Shown: positions 26,701-36,050, counted from the first letter of the stretch. The stretch is DNA of 45,686 nucleotides from Burkholderiales bacterium (GCA_020851255.1 JADZDA010000010.1:1-45686), one strand, 5' to 3'. Numbers and translations: made by a program. Notes: a model not told the origin generated them from the sequence alone.

Positions 26701-29700
26701 ATCGCAGTTCCGCGCGCTGTTCACCCACATGCGGCTGGGCGTCGTCTACCAGGCCGCCGACGGAGCGATCACCGACGCCAACCCCGCGGCCTGCACGATC
26801 CTGGGTCTGAGTCGCGACGAGATGCTCGGCCTGACGTCGATGACGCCTCGCTGGGCGGCCGTCGACGAACACGGCGAGCCTCTGGCCGGCGAGCGGCACC
26901 CGTCGATGCTGGCGCTCGCCGCCGGCCAACCGATACTCGACACGCTGATGGGCGTCCGGCACGGCGCCGGCGGCCACACGGCCTGGATCGTCGTCAGCGC
27001 GATCCCGGAGTTCCACCCCGGCGAGAGCAAGCCGTTCCGCGTGTTCACCACTTTCGACGACGTCACGGCGCAGCGCCGCGCGGCGCTCGCGCTCAAGACC
27101 AGCGAGGAGCGGCTGTCGGCGCTGCTGCGGCAGGCCGGCGACGGCATCGGCCTCATCGACATCGAAACCCTGCGATTCGCCGAGTTCAACGACGCCGCCT
27201 GCGCCGGACTGGGTTACTCCCGCGACGAGTTCGCGGCGCTCGCGCTGCCGGACGTGAACCGCGACCTCGCGGTCGAAGCGATCCGCCGCAATCTCGCGCG
27301 CATTGTCGACGACGGCAGTTCCGAGTTCGAGACGACCCACCGCCACAAGGACGGCAGCGTCCGTCACGTCCGCGTGAGCAACCGCCCGGTGCAGACCGGC
27401 GGACGGACCTACGTGGTCTCGATCTGGCGGGACATCACCGAGGAGAAGCGCCAGCAGTCCAGGCTCGACGAAGCGACCGCGTTCCTCGAGGAAACGCAGT
27501 CGATCGCCAAGGTCGGCGGCTGGAAGGCCAATCCCGAAACCGGCGAATTGCTCTGGACCGACGAGGTCTACCGGCTGTGCGAGCATCCGCTCGATACGCC
27601 GCCGAAGAACCTCGAGGAAGGGCTGCGCTACTACGCGCCCGAGTCGCTGCCGGCGGTGCGCGAGGCGCTCGCGCGCGCGATGGCCACCGGCGAGCCGTTC
27701 CAGCTCGAGTGCCGGATGATCGCGCGCTCCGGCCGCGAGTTCTGGGCGGAGCTCCGCTGCATCGGCCGCGTCCGGGACCCGCGCGGGACCACCCTCACCG
27801 GCACGTTCCAGGACGTCACCGAGGCGCGCGCGCTCGCCGAGGCGCTTCGGGACAACGAGGAACGGCTCACCTACGCCCTCTCCGGCGCCAACGACGGTTT
27901 CTGGGACTGGAACCTCGAGACCGACGAGATCTACTACTCGCCCCGCTGGCTCGAGATGCTGGGCTACGAGCCCGGCGGCGTACCCGGCACGATCGAGGCG
28001 TGGGCGGGACTCGTCCACCCGGACGACCGGGAGCGCACGCTGTCGCTCGCCGCCGACTGCATCGTCGGCCGGTCCGACCGTTTCGAGGTCGAGTTCCGGA
28101 TGCGCCGCCGCGACGGCCAGTGGGTCCACGTCCTGTCCCGCGCGAAACTCGCGCGCGACCGGCTCGGCGAGATCCGCAAGCCGCGCCGGCTCGTCGGTAC
28201 GCACGTCGACCTGACCGAGCGCAAGCGCATCGAACTGGCGCTCGAGCGCCAGGTCGCGTTCACCGAATCGCTGATCGACGCCGAGGTCGATGGCGTCTCG
28301 GTCTGCCGGGCCACCGAAGCGCCGCCGCACGTGCGGTTCACCGTGTGGAACCGGGCGATGTTCGAGCTGACCGGATACACGATCGAGGAGATCAACCGGC
28401 TCGGCTGGTACCAGACCGTCTACCCCGACCCGACGACCCGGGAGCGCGCGCGACGGCGGATGGACGCGATGCGCGACGGCGACCACCTCCGGGGCGAGGA
28501 GTGGACGATCACCCGCAAGGACGGGCGGTCGCGCGACGTGCAGATCCACACGACCTTCGTCACCTCGCCGGATGGCGAGATCCACGTGCTCGCGGTCATG
28601 CACGACGTCACCGAGCAGAAGCGGGCGCAGCGGCGGCTCGCCGAGAGCGAGGCGCGGTTGCGGCACACGCTGGAGAACTCGCCGAACGTCGCCGTCCAGT
28701 GGTACGACCGCGACGGTCGCGTCGTCTACTGGAACCCCGCGTCCACGCGGCTCTACGGCTGGACGAAGGAGGACGCCATCGGTCGCACGCTCGACCAGCT
28801 CATCCACACCCCCGACGAGACCGCGGCGTTCGTCGCCACGCTCGCGGAGATCGACAGGACCGGCGCGCGGATCGGCCCCGAGGAGTACACGACGCACGAC
28901 CGCGCCGGACGCCGCCACGTCGTCGAATCGACGATCTTCGCGATCCCCGGGGACGCGCCCGAGGACAAGGTCTTCGTGTGCATGGACGTCGACGTGACCC
29001 AGCGCAAGACGGCCGAGGCGGAATTGCGCGAACACCAGAATCACCTGGAGAAACTCGTCGCCGAGCGGACCACGGCGCTGGTCGTCGCGAAGGAGGCCGC
29101 CGAGGCCGCCAGCATCGCGAAGAGCGCGTTCCTCGCGAACATGTCGCACGAGATCCGCACGCCGCTGAACGCGATCACCGGCATGGCCTACCTGATCCGG
29201 CGCGGCGGACTCACCCTGGAGCAGGCCGCCCGTTTCGCCAAGCTCGAGGCCGCGGCCGCGCATCTGCTCGGGATCATCAACGCGATCCTCGAACTGTCGA
29301 AGATCGAGGCCGGCCGATTCAATCTCGACGAGGCCCCGGTCGACGTCGAGTCGCTGATCAACGACGTGGTGTCGATCATCCAGGACCGGGCGGCCCCGAA
29401 AGGCCTTTCGATCGAGCGCGCGATCGGAGGACTGCCGCCGGCGCTGTGGGGCGACCCGCTGCGGCTGCGCCAGGCGCTCCTCAATTACGCCGGGAACGCG
29501 GTGAAATTCACCGAGCGCGGCACGGTCTCGATCGCCGCGCGCGTCGTCGAGGAGGGGCCGGACAGCGCGCTCGTGCGCTTCGAGGTCGCCGACACCGGCA
29601 TCGGCATCGCGCCCGATGTCCTGGGGAGGCTCTTCACGGCATTCGAGCAGGCCGACAACAGCACGACCCGCAGGTACGGCGGCACGGGCCTCGGGCTCGC

Positions 29701-30241
29701 GATCACCCGCAAGCTCGCGCAGTTGATGGGAGGCGACGCCGGTGCCGCCAGCGCGCCGGGCGAAGGCAGCCGGTTCTGGTTCACCGCGCGCCTCGCCAGG
29801 CGCCCGAGTTCGGCCACGACGGGATCGCCGCTCGCGTCGACGCGCGCGGGTCTTTCGCGGCGAGCCCGGGAGGCCCGCATCCTGCTGGTCGAGGACGAGC
29901 CGGTCAACCGGGAGATCGTCGCGATCCTGCTCGAGGAGCGCGGCATCGCCTACGACGTCGCCGAGGATGGCGCGCAGGCGGTCGAACTCGCCGGCCGCAA
30001 TCGCTACGACCTCATCCTGATGGACATGCAGTTGCCGGTGATGAACGGCCTCGAGGCGACCGAGAAGATCCGGACGCTCCCGGACGCGCGGAGCACGCCG
30101 ATCGTGGCGATGACCGCGAACGCCTTCGACGAGGACCGCGAACGCTGCCTCGCCGCCGGCATGGTCGACTTCCTCGCCAAGCCGTTCCGGCCCGATCAGT
30201 TCCTCGCGCTCGTCGACCGCTACCTGCCGCCGGCCGGCTGA
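23711..30241 (+). CDS. Giant soluble hemerythrin-PAS12 hybrid histidine kinase
   Basis: 2176 aa. Residues about 45-180 are a hemerythrin domain with all seven iron ligands: H62, H99, E103, H120, H124, H161 and D166. Twelve PAS-like repeats follow at roughly 243-352, 362-476, 485-600, 617-738, 750-863, 878-985, 998-1121, 1134-1245, 1255-1372, 1385-1504, 1515-1636 and 1648-1765, each ending in a D-[VIL]-T motif (one reads VTDET). Then come HisKA with phospho-acceptor H1813 ([11 protein letters not shown]), HATPase_c with NAVKFTE, DTGIGI and GGTGLGL, and a receiver with D2105 ([13 protein letters not shown]), switch Thr in MTANAF and Lys in AKPF. No signal peptide or membrane helix is visible, so it should be cytosolic. 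No phosphotransfer or output protein is adjacent. The ATG at 23711 is the first in frame; ATG at residue 11 is an alternative. Confidence 0.93.
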   Translation: MRHAILPDTLMTADVGPPETVPAPPRHAGAREPSPGTPVDGIEFFPWSTQFETGLPEIDAQHRNLVAMLNRLATELAIAPDEPRLGQVFDDLAAYAVGHLRHEQSIWDRHLRESPEVQRHRATHAAFEARVHAFAVEARVRPVTEVAREVAAYLARWLVSHILESDRHLAHLVLALRSGLSPEMARARATERMREDSGGFLSVALGMIDALADNTARLVREVRDRRQAETALKRSEQMLKRAQEVANVGIWTLDLASGRLEWSDETYRMFGIPVGETIDVERFLSCVPAGDRERVLAAWNAALSGGVYDVEHRIVVAGGERWIRGRAQIELDAGGRPLRSIGTVQDVTDRIAAHAARVADEAMLRATLDATADGILVVGEDGRVRATNLRFQELCRIPAALLERREDQALLAFVLEQLEDAPAFLALVQKLYRSDDTTFDTLRFKDGRIFERYTVPLRLGAERARVWSFRDVTRREKALANLHAERELFIGGPVGVLIWRIEEHWPLDYASANIHNVFGYTAGQMLTPGFRYSDCIHPDDLPLVAAEVSEYLADASRRTWEQHYRIVWPDGRVRHLYDFTVAERDAGGRAVRLRGYVTDETPARETAGNLARAREQLQFAIEGSGVGLWDWNMATGAVQLNERWAEMLGHTLDELAPFDVETWRRLVHPDDLARSQAAVAAHVRGETARYVCELRVRHRSGEWLWILDQGRVVEWEGNDPASAGPLRMVGTMTDITTAKRLSEALDHERGFLKTLVQTVPDLVWLKDPDGVYLSCNTQFERLYGAPESAIVGKTDYDFVSAGLADFFRANDRAALAAGGPRKNEEWLDFPDGSRGLFETTKTPMFAPDGRVIGVLSIAHDITEAREQARALRKADATRYELMNSSHDGILIFGEDFRVLEGNPRMAEMLGRTRDELVGMRPWEMDASATESDVREMRRSKGLANTRFETRHRRKDGTTYDAEVSVSRAEIDGTTYEFAVVRDITARKHADEALRASESQFRALFTHMRLGVVYQAADGAITDANPAACTILGLSRDEMLGLTSMTPRWAAVDEHGEPLAGERHPSMLALAAGQPILDTLMGVRHGAGGHTAWIVVSAIPEFHPGESKPFRVFTTFDDVTAQRRAALALKTSEERLSALLRQAGDGIGLIDIETLRFAEFNDAACAGLGYSRDEFAALALPDVNRDLAVEAIRRNLARIVDDGSSEFETTHRHKDGSVRHVRVSNRPVQTGGRTYVVSIWRDITEEKRQQSRLDEATAFLEETQSIAKVGGWKANPETGELLWTDEVYRLCEHPLDTPPKNLEEGLRYYAPESLPAVREALARAMATGEPFQLECRMIARSGREFWAELRCIGRVRDPRGTTLTGTFQDVTEARALAEALRDNEERLTYALSGANDGFWDWNLETDEIYYSPRWLEMLGYEPGGVPGTIEAWAGLVHPDDRERTLSLAADCIVGRSDRFEVEFRMRRRDGQWVHVLSRAKLARDRLGEIRKPRRLVGTHVDLTERKRIELALERQVAFTESLIDAEVDGVSVCRATEAPPHVRFTVWNRAMFELTGYTIEEINRLGWYQTVYPDPTTRERARRRMDAMRDGDHLRGEEWTITRKDGRSRDVQIHTTFVTSPDGEIHVLAVMHDVTEQKRAQRRLAESEARLRHTLENSPNVAVQWYDRDGRVVYWNPASTRLYGWTKEDAIGRTLDQLIHTPDETAAFVATLAEIDRTGARIGPEEYTTHDRAGRRHVVESTIFAIPGDAPEDKVFVCMDVDVTQRKTAEAELREHQNHLEKLVAERTTALVVAKEAAEAASIAKSAFLANMSHEIRTPLNAITGMAYLIRRGGLTLEQAARFAKLEAAAAHLLGIINAILELSKIEAGRFNLDEAPVDVESLINDVVSIIQDRAAPKGLSIERAIGGLPPALWGDPLRLRQALLNYAGNAVKFTERGTVSIAARVVEEGPDSALVRFEVADTGIGIAPDVLGRLFTAFEQADNSTTRRYGGTGLGLAITRKLAQLMGGDAGAASAPGEGSRFWFTARLARRPSSATTGSPLASTRAGLSRRAREARILLVEDEPVNREIVAILLEERGIAYDVAEDGAQAVELAGRNRYDLILMDMQLPVMNGLEATEKIRTLPDARSTPIVAMTANAFDEDRERCLAAGMVDFLAKPFRPDQFLALVDRYLPPAG

Positions 30242-30325
30242 CCGCCGGTCGCGCCGCTCTCCCGGCCCGCTCCGTTCCCGCGCCCCGGCGCTCCGGATCC
30301 CGCCCGCAGCGGAGGCCCCCGCACG

Positions 30326-30396
30326 CCCGCCGGCGGGTGCTTGACAGCGCCGCCGGGGACTTTCAAGATGACGAAACGCCTTTCAGCCGCCTGAAA
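30326..30396 (+). promoter_or_regulatory. IclR-gene promoter with tandem operator-like palindromes
   Basis: TTGACA at 30341-30346 is a perfect -35; 17 nt later CAAGAT (30364-30369) is a weak -10. Overlapping and following it are TTTCAAGATGACGAAA (30361-30376, TTTC/GAAA ends) and TTTCAGCCGCCTGAAA (30381-30396, perfect 6-bp arms), 20 bp apart and ending just before the GTG at 30399. Two TTTC...GAAA dyads across the promoter suggest autoregulation by the IclR protein. Upstream, CCCGCCGGCGGG around 30326-30337 can form a hairpin that may end the kinase transcript. Confidence 0.5.
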
Positions 30397-30398
30397 CC

Positions 30399-31157
30399 GT
30401 GGCCACCGCCGACATCGACCTCGTCCCCGCCGCCGCGCGCACGCTCGACCTGCTCGAGGCGTTCCGCACGGCACGCAAGCCCCTGTCGCTCTCGGCGCTC
30501 GCCCGTCTCGCGGGCATCCCCGTATCGACCTGCCACGGGCTCCTCCGCACGCTCGAGCGCCGGGGCTTCCTCTACTACCCGTCGCAGAACGAGACCTACC
30601 CGACCCGCCGGCTCTACGACCTCGCGCGCGACATCGACGCGCACGACCCGATCGGAGAGCGGCTCGCGCCGCTGCTCGCCAGGCTGCGCGACGACACCGG
30701 CGAGACCGTGATCCTGGGCCTGCGCGACGACGACGCGGTCCTCTACCTGAGGGTGCTCGAAGGTCCGCAGGTGATCCGCTACACGGCGCGCGCCGGCGAG
30801 CGCAAGCCGCTGCACTCGAGTTCGATCGGCAAGGCGCTGCTCGGATCGATGACCGAGTCCGCGCTGGACGCCTGGCTCGCCGGACGGACGCTCCCGCGGA
30901 TCACCGACCGCACGATCACGTCGGCCGCGAAGCTCAGGCGCGATCTCGCGGCCGCCCGGGCGCGCGGCACCTACGTGACCTCCGGCGAGAACGTCGCCGA
31001 CGTGATGGCGATCGCCGCGCCACTGTCGATCGGTTCGGCGGCGCTGGGCGTCGCGGTCGCCGGACCGCTGCACCGGATGGAGCGCGCGCAGCGCAGGCAC
31101 GCGGCGCGGCTGCTCGACACCGTACGCGCCGCGCGAGGGACCCCCGATGGCCGATGA
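30399..31157 (+). CDS. IclR-family transcriptional regulator
   Basis: 252 aa, GTG start. N-terminal winged HTH (TLDLLEAFRTARKPLSLSALARLAGIPVSTCHGLLRTL) and a GAF-like IclR effector domain with GERKPLHSSSIGKALLGSM and TYVTSGENVADVMAIAAPL. IclR proteins are effector-responsive repressors or activators of catabolic operons. The stop overlaps the start of the crotonase gene by 11 bp in the same direction, so the regulator is the first gene of the mutase operon and likely controls it through the dyads upstream of its own start. The effector is probably a pathway acid or CoA ester (inference). Confidence 0.92.
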   Translation: MATADIDLVPAAARTLDLLEAFRTARKPLSLSALARLAGIPVSTCHGLLRTLERRGFLYYPSQNETYPTRRLYDLARDIDAHDPIGERLAPLLARLRDDTGETVILGLRDDDAVLYLRVLEGPQVIRYTARAGERKPLHSSSIGKALLGSMTESALDAWLAGRTLPRITDRTITSAAKLRRDLAAARARGTYVTSGENVADVMAIAAPLSIGSAALGVAVAGPLHRMERAQRRHAARLLDTVRAARGTPDGR

Positions 31158-31920
31158 CGACGTGCGCGTCGAGCGTGACGGCCGCACGATGCGCGTCACG
31201 CTCAACCGGCCGGACAAGCACAATCCGCTGTCGCGGCCGGTGCTGGACCGGCTGCGCGAGATCTTCGAATCGACGCGAGCCGATGACGTCGCCTGCGCGG
31301 TGCTGACCGGCGAGGGCGACAGGTACTTCGCCGCCGGCGGCGACGTGCGCGACCTCGCGGGCGTGCGCACGGCGGAAGAAACCCGCGCGATGGCCACGCA
31401 GGCCCGGGCGACCCTCGATGCGATCCGCGCGTACCCGGTGCCGGTCGTCGCGCGGCTGAACGGCGACGCGATCGGCGGCGGCGCCGAGCTGGCGCTCGCC
31501 TGCGACCTGCGCGTCATGCGCGAGGGCGCGCACATCGGTTTCATCCACGGCCGGCTCGCGATCACCAGCGCCTGGGGCGGCGGCGTCGACCTGCCGATGC
31601 TGGTCGGTCCCGCGCGCGCGCTGCGGATGACCTCGCGCTGCGAGCTCGTGCCCGCGGCGACCGCGCTCGCGTGGGGGCTCGCCGACGCGGTCGCGCCCGC
31701 CGACCGGCTCGAAGAGACGCTGCAGGAATTCATCGCGCCGATGCTCAGGCAATCCACGGCGGCGCTGCGCGGCGGCAAGGCCCTCGCGCTCGCCGCCCGC
31801 CGGGGCGCGCCGGTCGACCAGCGCCTGGCGATCGAGCTGGACGCGTTCGTCGTGACCTGGACCCACGACGACCACTGGGCCGCCGTCGACCGGCTGTTGT
31901 CGCGGCAACGGTCCGGCTGA
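31147..31920 (+). CDS. Crotonase-fold enzyme, malonyl-type CoA decarboxylase-like
   Basis: 257 aa. Oxyanion-hole segments are FAAGGDVRDLAG and LNGDAIGGGAELALACDLRV. The stretch IGFIHGRLAITSAWGGG resembles, from memory, the F[VI]Hxxx[LMG]xIxxxWGG region of ECHDC1, the ethylmalonyl/methylmalonyl-CoA decarboxylase, and lacks the PE motif Glu of true hydratases. Next to a methylmalonyl-type mutase and MeaB, a decarboxylase acting on the branched malonyl-CoA product is the best hypothesis, paralleling ScpB (YgfG) in the E. coli sbm operon. Plain enoyl-CoA hydratase/isomerase remains possible. Overlaps the IclR gene by 11 bp. Confidence 0.85.
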   Translation: MADDDVRVERDGRTMRVTLNRPDKHNPLSRPVLDRLREIFESTRADDVACAVLTGEGDRYFAAGGDVRDLAGVRTAEETRAMATQARATLDAIRAYPVPVVARLNGDAIGGGAELALACDLRVMREGAHIGFIHGRLAITSAWGGGVDLPMLVGPARALRMTSRCELVPAATALAWGLADAVAPADRLEETLQEFIAPMLRQSTAALRGGKALALAARRGAPVDQRLAIELDAFVVTWTHDDHWAAVDRLLSRQRSG

Positions 31921-31949
31921 CGGCGACCGCCATCACCCCGGGAGCCTCC

Positions 31950-33569
31950 ATGACCTCGACTCCGGAAGCGCGCGCCGAGCCCGCGCCGCGCCTGTCGCAG
32001 ACCAGCGCGTCCGGCATCGACGTGCCCGCGCGCGTCGGTCCCGGCGCCGTCGATGCCGAGCGCATCGGCGAGCCCGGCGAATTCCCGTTCACCCGCGGCA
32101 TCTTCGCCGACGGCTACCGCGGACGGCTGTGGACGATCCGCCAGTACTCGGGCTTCGGCACCGCCGAGGAATCCAACGAGCGCTACCGCTTCCTGCTCGA
32201 CCAGGGACAGACCGGGCTCTCGGTCGCGCTCGACCTGCCGACCCAGTGCGGCTACGACCCGGACGCGCCGATGGCGCGCCCCGAGATCGGCAAGGTCGGC
32301 GTGTCGCTCTCCAGCCTCGCCGAGGCCGAGACGCTGTTCGCCGGACTCGACCTCGCGAAGATCTCGACCTCGTTCACGATCAATGGGACCGCCGCGATCA
32401 TCTACGCGATGTACCTGGCGGTCGCCGACAAGCAGGGCGTGCCCCGCGCGAAGCTCACCGGCACGATCCAGAACGACATCCTCAAGGAATACGTCGCGCG
32501 CGGCACCTGGATCTTCCCGGTCCGCCCGTCGATGCGGTTGATCGCCGACACGATCCTCTACTCGAACGAGGTCACGCCGCGCTTCAACCCGATCTCGATC
32601 GCCGGCGCGCACGTCCGCGACGCGGGCTCCACCGCGGTCGAGGAGATGGCCTACACGCTCGCCAACGGGCTGGCCTACGTCGACGAGCTCGCGCGCCGCG
32701 GCGGCGACATCGAGAAGTTCGCCAAGCGCCTGTCGTTCTTCTTCTACGTCCACATGGACTTCTTCGACGAGGTCGCGAAGTTCCGTGCCGGCCGCCGGCT
32801 GTGGGCGCGACTGATGCGCGACCGCTACGGGGTCACCGACCCCAGGGCGCAGCACTTCCGCTTCGGCGTGGTCTGCGGCGGTTCGTCGCTCACCGCCGCG
32901 CAGCCGTACAACAACATCACGCGCGTCGCGATCGAGACCATGGCCGCGGTGATGGGCGGCGCACAGTCGATCTTCACCTGCGCGTTCGACGAGGCGTTCC
33001 AGATCCCCACCGAATTCTCGGCCGAGCTCGCGGTGCGCACGCAGCAGATCGTCGCCTACGAGGCCGGCATCGCCCGCAGCGTCGACCCGATGGGCGGCAG
33101 CTACGTGATCGAGCAGCACACCGACCGGATGGAGGCCGGGATCGAGCGCGTGATGCGGGAGATCGACGACTACGGCGGCGTGGTCAAGGCGATCGAGGAC
33201 GGCTGGCTGCAGATGCGGCTCGCCGAGCGCGCGCTCGAGCGCAAACAGCGCGTCGACTCGGGCGAAACCGTGATCGTCGGCCAGAACCACTTCCGCCGCG
33301 ACGACCAGACCCACGAGTTCGGCGAGGTCTTCCGGCTCGATCCCGGGGCCGCCGGCCGCGTGCTGGAGAAGTACCGGCGCGTGCTCGACACCCGCGACGG
33401 CGCGCGCGCGGAGGCGAGCCTCGCCAGGCTCGGCCGGGCCGCGGCCGACGACCGCGAGAACCTGATGCCCTATCTGGTCGACTGCTGCCACGCCTACGCG
33501 ACCGTCGGCGAGATGGTCGCCACGCTGCGCGCGTACTGGGGCGACTTCCAGGAGCCGGTCCGGCTATGA
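31950..33569 (+). CDS. B12-dependent acyl-CoA mutase, large (catalytic) subunit
   Basis: 539 aa from ATG 31950, with GGGAGCC ahead of it; only the TIM-barrel substrate domain, without the B12 domain. The methylmalonyl-CoA mutase fingerprint is clear: TIRQYSGFGTAEESN, GQTGLSVALDLPTQCGYD, GTIQNDILKEY, AHVRDAGSTA. Counting from the shared TIRQY motif, Y66, R184 and H221 match the mutase carboxylate- and thioester-binding Tyr, Arg and His (Y89, R207, H244 in P. shermanii numbering, from memory). However, the usual HxQ is G306-V-V308, and the HTNSxDEA motif reads F342-T-C344-A-F-D-E348. The reaction is thus a methylmalonyl-CoA/succinyl-CoA-type rearrangement or a related one with an altered cofactor or substrate pocket. 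Confidence 0.92.
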   Translation: MTSTPEARAEPAPRLSQTSASGIDVPARVGPGAVDAERIGEPGEFPFTRGIFADGYRGRLWTIRQYSGFGTAEESNERYRFLLDQGQTGLSVALDLPTQCGYDPDAPMARPEIGKVGVSLSSLAEAETLFAGLDLAKISTSFTINGTAAIIYAMYLAVADKQGVPRAKLTGTIQNDILKEYVARGTWIFPVRPSMRLIADTILYSNEVTPRFNPISIAGAHVRDAGSTAVEEMAYTLANGLAYVDELARRGGDIEKFAKRLSFFFYVHMDFFDEVAKFRAGRRLWARLMRDRYGVTDPRAQHFRFGVVCGGSSLTAAQPYNNITRVAIETMAAVMGGAQSIFTCAFDEAFQIPTEFSAELAVRTQQIVAYEAGIARSVDPMGGSYVIEQHTDRMEAGIERVMREIDDYGGVVKAIEDGWLQMRLAERALERKQRVDSGETVIVGQNHFRRDDQTHEFGEVFRLDPGAAGRVLEKYRRVLDTRDGARAEASLARLGRAAADDRENLMPYLVDCCHAYATVGEMVATLRAYWGDFQEPVRL

Positions 33570-34009
33570 ACGTTCCCGACGATTCCGATCGCGCCCCCGC
33601 CGGCGCGAGCGTCTCCGCGCTGCGCGGCAAGCGCATCCTGATCGCGAAGCCGGGCCTCGACGGCCACGACATCGGCGCCAAGGTGATCGCGCTCACGCTG
33701 CGCGACGCCGGCGCCGAGGTGATCTACACCGGGTTGCGCAAGAGCCCCGCCGACATCGCGCGCGTCGCCATCGACGAAGGCGTCGACGCGGTCGGGCTCT
33801 CGATCCTCTCCGGCAGCCATCTCGAGCTGGTCGGGCAGGTCGTCGACGAGCTGCGCCGGCTCGACGCCGCCGACATCGCGGTGTTCGTCGGCGGCACGAT
33901 CCCCGCCGCCGACCACCCGGCGCTCACCGCGCTCGGCGTGCGCGGCATCTACACGAGCGAGCAGCCGCTCGCCGCCGTGGTCGCCTCGCTCGCGCGGGAG
34001 CTCGCGTGA
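33566..34009 (+). CDS. B12-binding subunit of acyl-CoA mutase
   Basis: 147 aa, ATG overlapping the stop of the large subunit. It is the cobalamin-binding domain alone: KPGLDGHDIGAKVIA holds the DxHxxG motif with lower axial ligand H34, followed by GLSILSGSH and VFVGGTIPAAD. Separate large and B12 subunits occur in isobutyryl- and 2-hydroxyisobutyryl-CoA mutases and some archaeal methylmalonyl-CoA mutases, while most bacterial methylmalonyl-CoA mutases are fused or heterodimers of long chains. The next gene starts inside its stop (GTGA). Confidence 0.93.
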   Translation: MNVPDDSDRAPAGASVSALRGKRILIAKPGLDGHDIGAKVIALTLRDAGAEVIYTGLRKSPADIARVAIDEGVDAVGLSILSGSHLELVGQVVDELRRLDAADIAVFVGGTIPAADHPALTALGVRGIYTSEQPLAAVVASLARELA

Positions 34010-35145
34010 CCGGGAGCACCGCCGCCGGACCGCTCGCCGGCATCCGCATCCTCGAAGTCGGCCACATGCTCGCCGGCCCGTATTGCGGGCTGCTGCTCGC
34101 CGACCTGGGCGCCGAGGTGATCAAGATCGAGCCGCCCGAGGGCGACATCGCCCGGCGCGTGAGCCCGCACCGTGTCGGCCCGCACAACGCCTACTTCGCG
34201 AGTCTCAACCGCAGCAAGAAGAGCGTCGTCCTCGACCTCGTGAGCGACGCGGGCCGCGCGGCGCTCGCGAAACTCGCCGCGTCCGCGCACGCGCTCGTGA
34301 CCAACCTGCGACCCTCGGCGATCAGGAAGCTCGGGCTCACCTACGAGGCGCTCGCGGTCCACAATCCGCGGCTCGTCTGCGTCGCGCTGACCGGCTACGG
34401 GCTCGACGGGCCCTACGCCGAGCGGCCCGCCTACGACTACGTGATCCAGGCGATCACCGGCGTGATGGCGATCACCGGCGAGCCCGACGCGCCGCCGACC
34501 AAGACCGGCTACTCGGCGGTCGACAACTCGGCGGGGATCATGGCGGCGATGGGCCTGCTCGCCAAGATCGTCGAAGGCAAGGGCGGCCAGGTCGACGTCG
34601 CGATGGTCGACGTCATGCTCTCGCAGTTGAACTACCTCGCCGGCGCCAGCCTGAACGCCGGCGAGGTCCAGCGCCGGCACGCGAGCTCGGCGCATCCGTA
34701 CATCGTTCCGGCGCAGCTCTTCCGCACCGCCGACGGCTGGCTGATGCTGTTCGTGTCGCACGACGACTTCTGGCGTCGCTTCGCCAACGAGGTCGGGCAC
34801 CCCGAATGGACGACCGATCCGCGCTACGCGACCATGGAGGCGCGGCGCGCGAACCGCGACACCGTGCTCGCCGCGGTCGGCGCAGCGCTGATCGGCCGCA
34901 CGACGCGCGAGTGGATCGACCGGCTCGAACCGCTCGGCATCGTCGTCTCGCCGGTCGAGACGCTCGAAGCCGCGCTCGCGAGCGATCTCGCCGCCAGCCG
35001 CGCGATGGTCGTCGACTTGCCGTGCGAGGGCGCGCGGCTGCGCGCGGTCGGCGCGGCGGTCAAGTGCGATGGCCGTACACCGGCGTACGGCGCGCCGCCC
35101 GGGCTCGACGAGCACCGCGCCGAAGTCCTGGGACCCTCCGCATGA
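34006..35145 (+). CDS. Type III CoA-transferase (CaiB/BaiF family) C
   Basis: 379 aa, GTG start overlapping the B12 subunit's TGA. Landmarks: LAGIRILEVGHMLAGPYCGLLLADLGA (N-terminus), VIKIEPPEGDIARR, SLNRSKKSVVLDL, LVTNLRPSAIRKLGL and GPYAERPAYDYVIQAITGVM, with the catalytic-position Asp in AYDYV. Sandwiched between the mutase subunits and the mutase chaperone, it should load or unload the mutase substrate as its CoA thioester, for example moving CoA between a dicarboxylate and the pathway product. It takes the place that the unrelated type I transferase ScpC holds in the E. coli sbm operon. Confidence 0.93.
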   Translation: MTGSTAAGPLAGIRILEVGHMLAGPYCGLLLADLGAEVIKIEPPEGDIARRVSPHRVGPHNAYFASLNRSKKSVVLDLVSDAGRAALAKLAASAHALVTNLRPSAIRKLGLTYEALAVHNPRLVCVALTGYGLDGPYAERPAYDYVIQAITGVMAITGEPDAPPTKTGYSAVDNSAGIMAAMGLLAKIVEGKGGQVDVAMVDVMLSQLNYLAGASLNAGEVQRRHASSAHPYIVPAQLFRTADGWLMLFVSHDDFWRRFANEVGHPEWTTDPRYATMEARRANRDTVLAAVGAALIGRTTREWIDRLEPLGIVVSPVETLEAALASDLAASRAMVVDLPCEGARLRAVGAAVKCDGRTPAYGAPPGLDEHRAEVLGPSA

Positions 35146-36050
35146 CGCTCGACGCCGCCGCCCGCCGGCGCCTCGGCCGCGCGTTGACGCGGCTCGCGAA
35201 CGCGAGCGTCGATGACGTCCTCGCGCTCGCCGCCGACGAGCCCGGTACCCGCGCGCGCCGCATCGGCGTCACCGGTCCGCCGGGGGCGGGCAAGAGCAGC
35301 CTGGTCGGGCGGCTCGCGACGCGGCGATCGCAGGGCGCGGAGGTCGGCGTGCTCGCGATCGACCCGACGAGTCCGCGCACCGGCGGTGCGATCCTGGGCG
35401 ACCGCATCCGCATGGACGAGCTCGCCGGCGCGCACGAGATCTTCGTGCGCTCGCTCGCCTCGCGCAGCGCCGCCGACGGACTCGCCGACAACCTGCCCGA
35501 ATTGCTCGCGGCGATGGACGCCGCCGGCTTCGACGAAGTGCTGGTCGAGACGGTCGGCGTGGGTCAGGTCGAGCACGCGGTCCGCGCGCTCGTCGACACG
35601 CTGGTGCTCGTCACCGTGCCCGGGAGCGGCGATTTCGTGCAGGCGATGAAGGCCGGATTGGTCGAGGTGGCCGATCTCATCGTCGTCAACAAGGCCGACC
35701 TTCCGGGCGCCGCGCAGGCCGCGGCCGAGATCCGCCGCGCGCTCGCGCTCGTCCCGCAGGCACGGGGCGCGCGCCCGCCGGTGCTGCTCGCGTCGATCCA
35801 GGATCCCGCGTCGATCGCCGCCTTGTCGCTCGCGATCGACGAGCACCAGCGCGCCGGGCCGGCCGGGCCGACGCAGAGGCGCACCGATTGTGCACGCTAC
35901 CGCCTGAAAAGCCTCATCGAGCGCCGCGCCGGCGAGATCGTGCGCGCGCTGCCCGACGACGCGTTCGATCGTCCGCTCGCCGAGCAGTACGCGCGGGCGG
36001 TCGCGCAGTTCGCCGTGTCCGGGAGCCCCTCGAATCCGCGAGGCGCCTGA
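35142..36050 (+). CDS. meaB: MeaB/ArgK-type GTPase, mutase metallochaperone
   Basis: 302 aa, ATG overlapping the CoA-transferase stop. G1 loop GVTGPPGAGKSSLVGRL (about residues 41-57), LAIDPTSPRTGGAILGDRIRM, the switch-region ETVGVGQVEHAV, and NKADLPG for guanine. The family (MeaB, ArgK, human MMAA) uses GTP to gate loading of adenosylcobalamin into the partner mutase and to protect it from inactivation. Its place in the same operon as the mutase subunits confirms that the mutase is B12-dependent and probably active. It is slightly shorter than typical members, mainly at the N-terminus. Confidence 0.94.
   Translation: MTLDAAARRRLGRALTRLANASVDDVLALAADEPGTRARRIGVTGPPGAGKSSLVGRLATRRSQGAEVGVLAIDPTSPRTGGAILGDRIRMDELAGAHEIFVRSLASRSAADGLADNLPELLAAMDAAGFDEVLVETVGVGQVEHAVRALVDTLVLVTVPGSGDFVQAMKAGLVEVADLIVVNKADLPGAAQAAAEIRRALALVPQARGARPPVLLASIQDPASIAALSLAIDEHQRAGPAGPTQRRTDCARYRLKSLIERRAGEIVRALPDDAFDRPLAEQYARAVAQFAVSGSPSNPRGA

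Noticed and set aside
25999-30711. 1570-codon open frame on the same strand as the kinase
   Set aside because: It is a +1-type frame of the kinase coding region, rich in Arg/Pro with no domains; the kinase frame carries all conserved motifs.
23594-33491. Very long open frames opposite the kinase and mutase genes (for example 23594-26287, 26360-29263, 30363-33491)
   Set aside because: They are mirror frames of strongly recognisable proteins in high-GC DNA and have no recognisable domains. Their composition (rich in Arg, Asp, Val, Gly, His) is typical of antisense translation.
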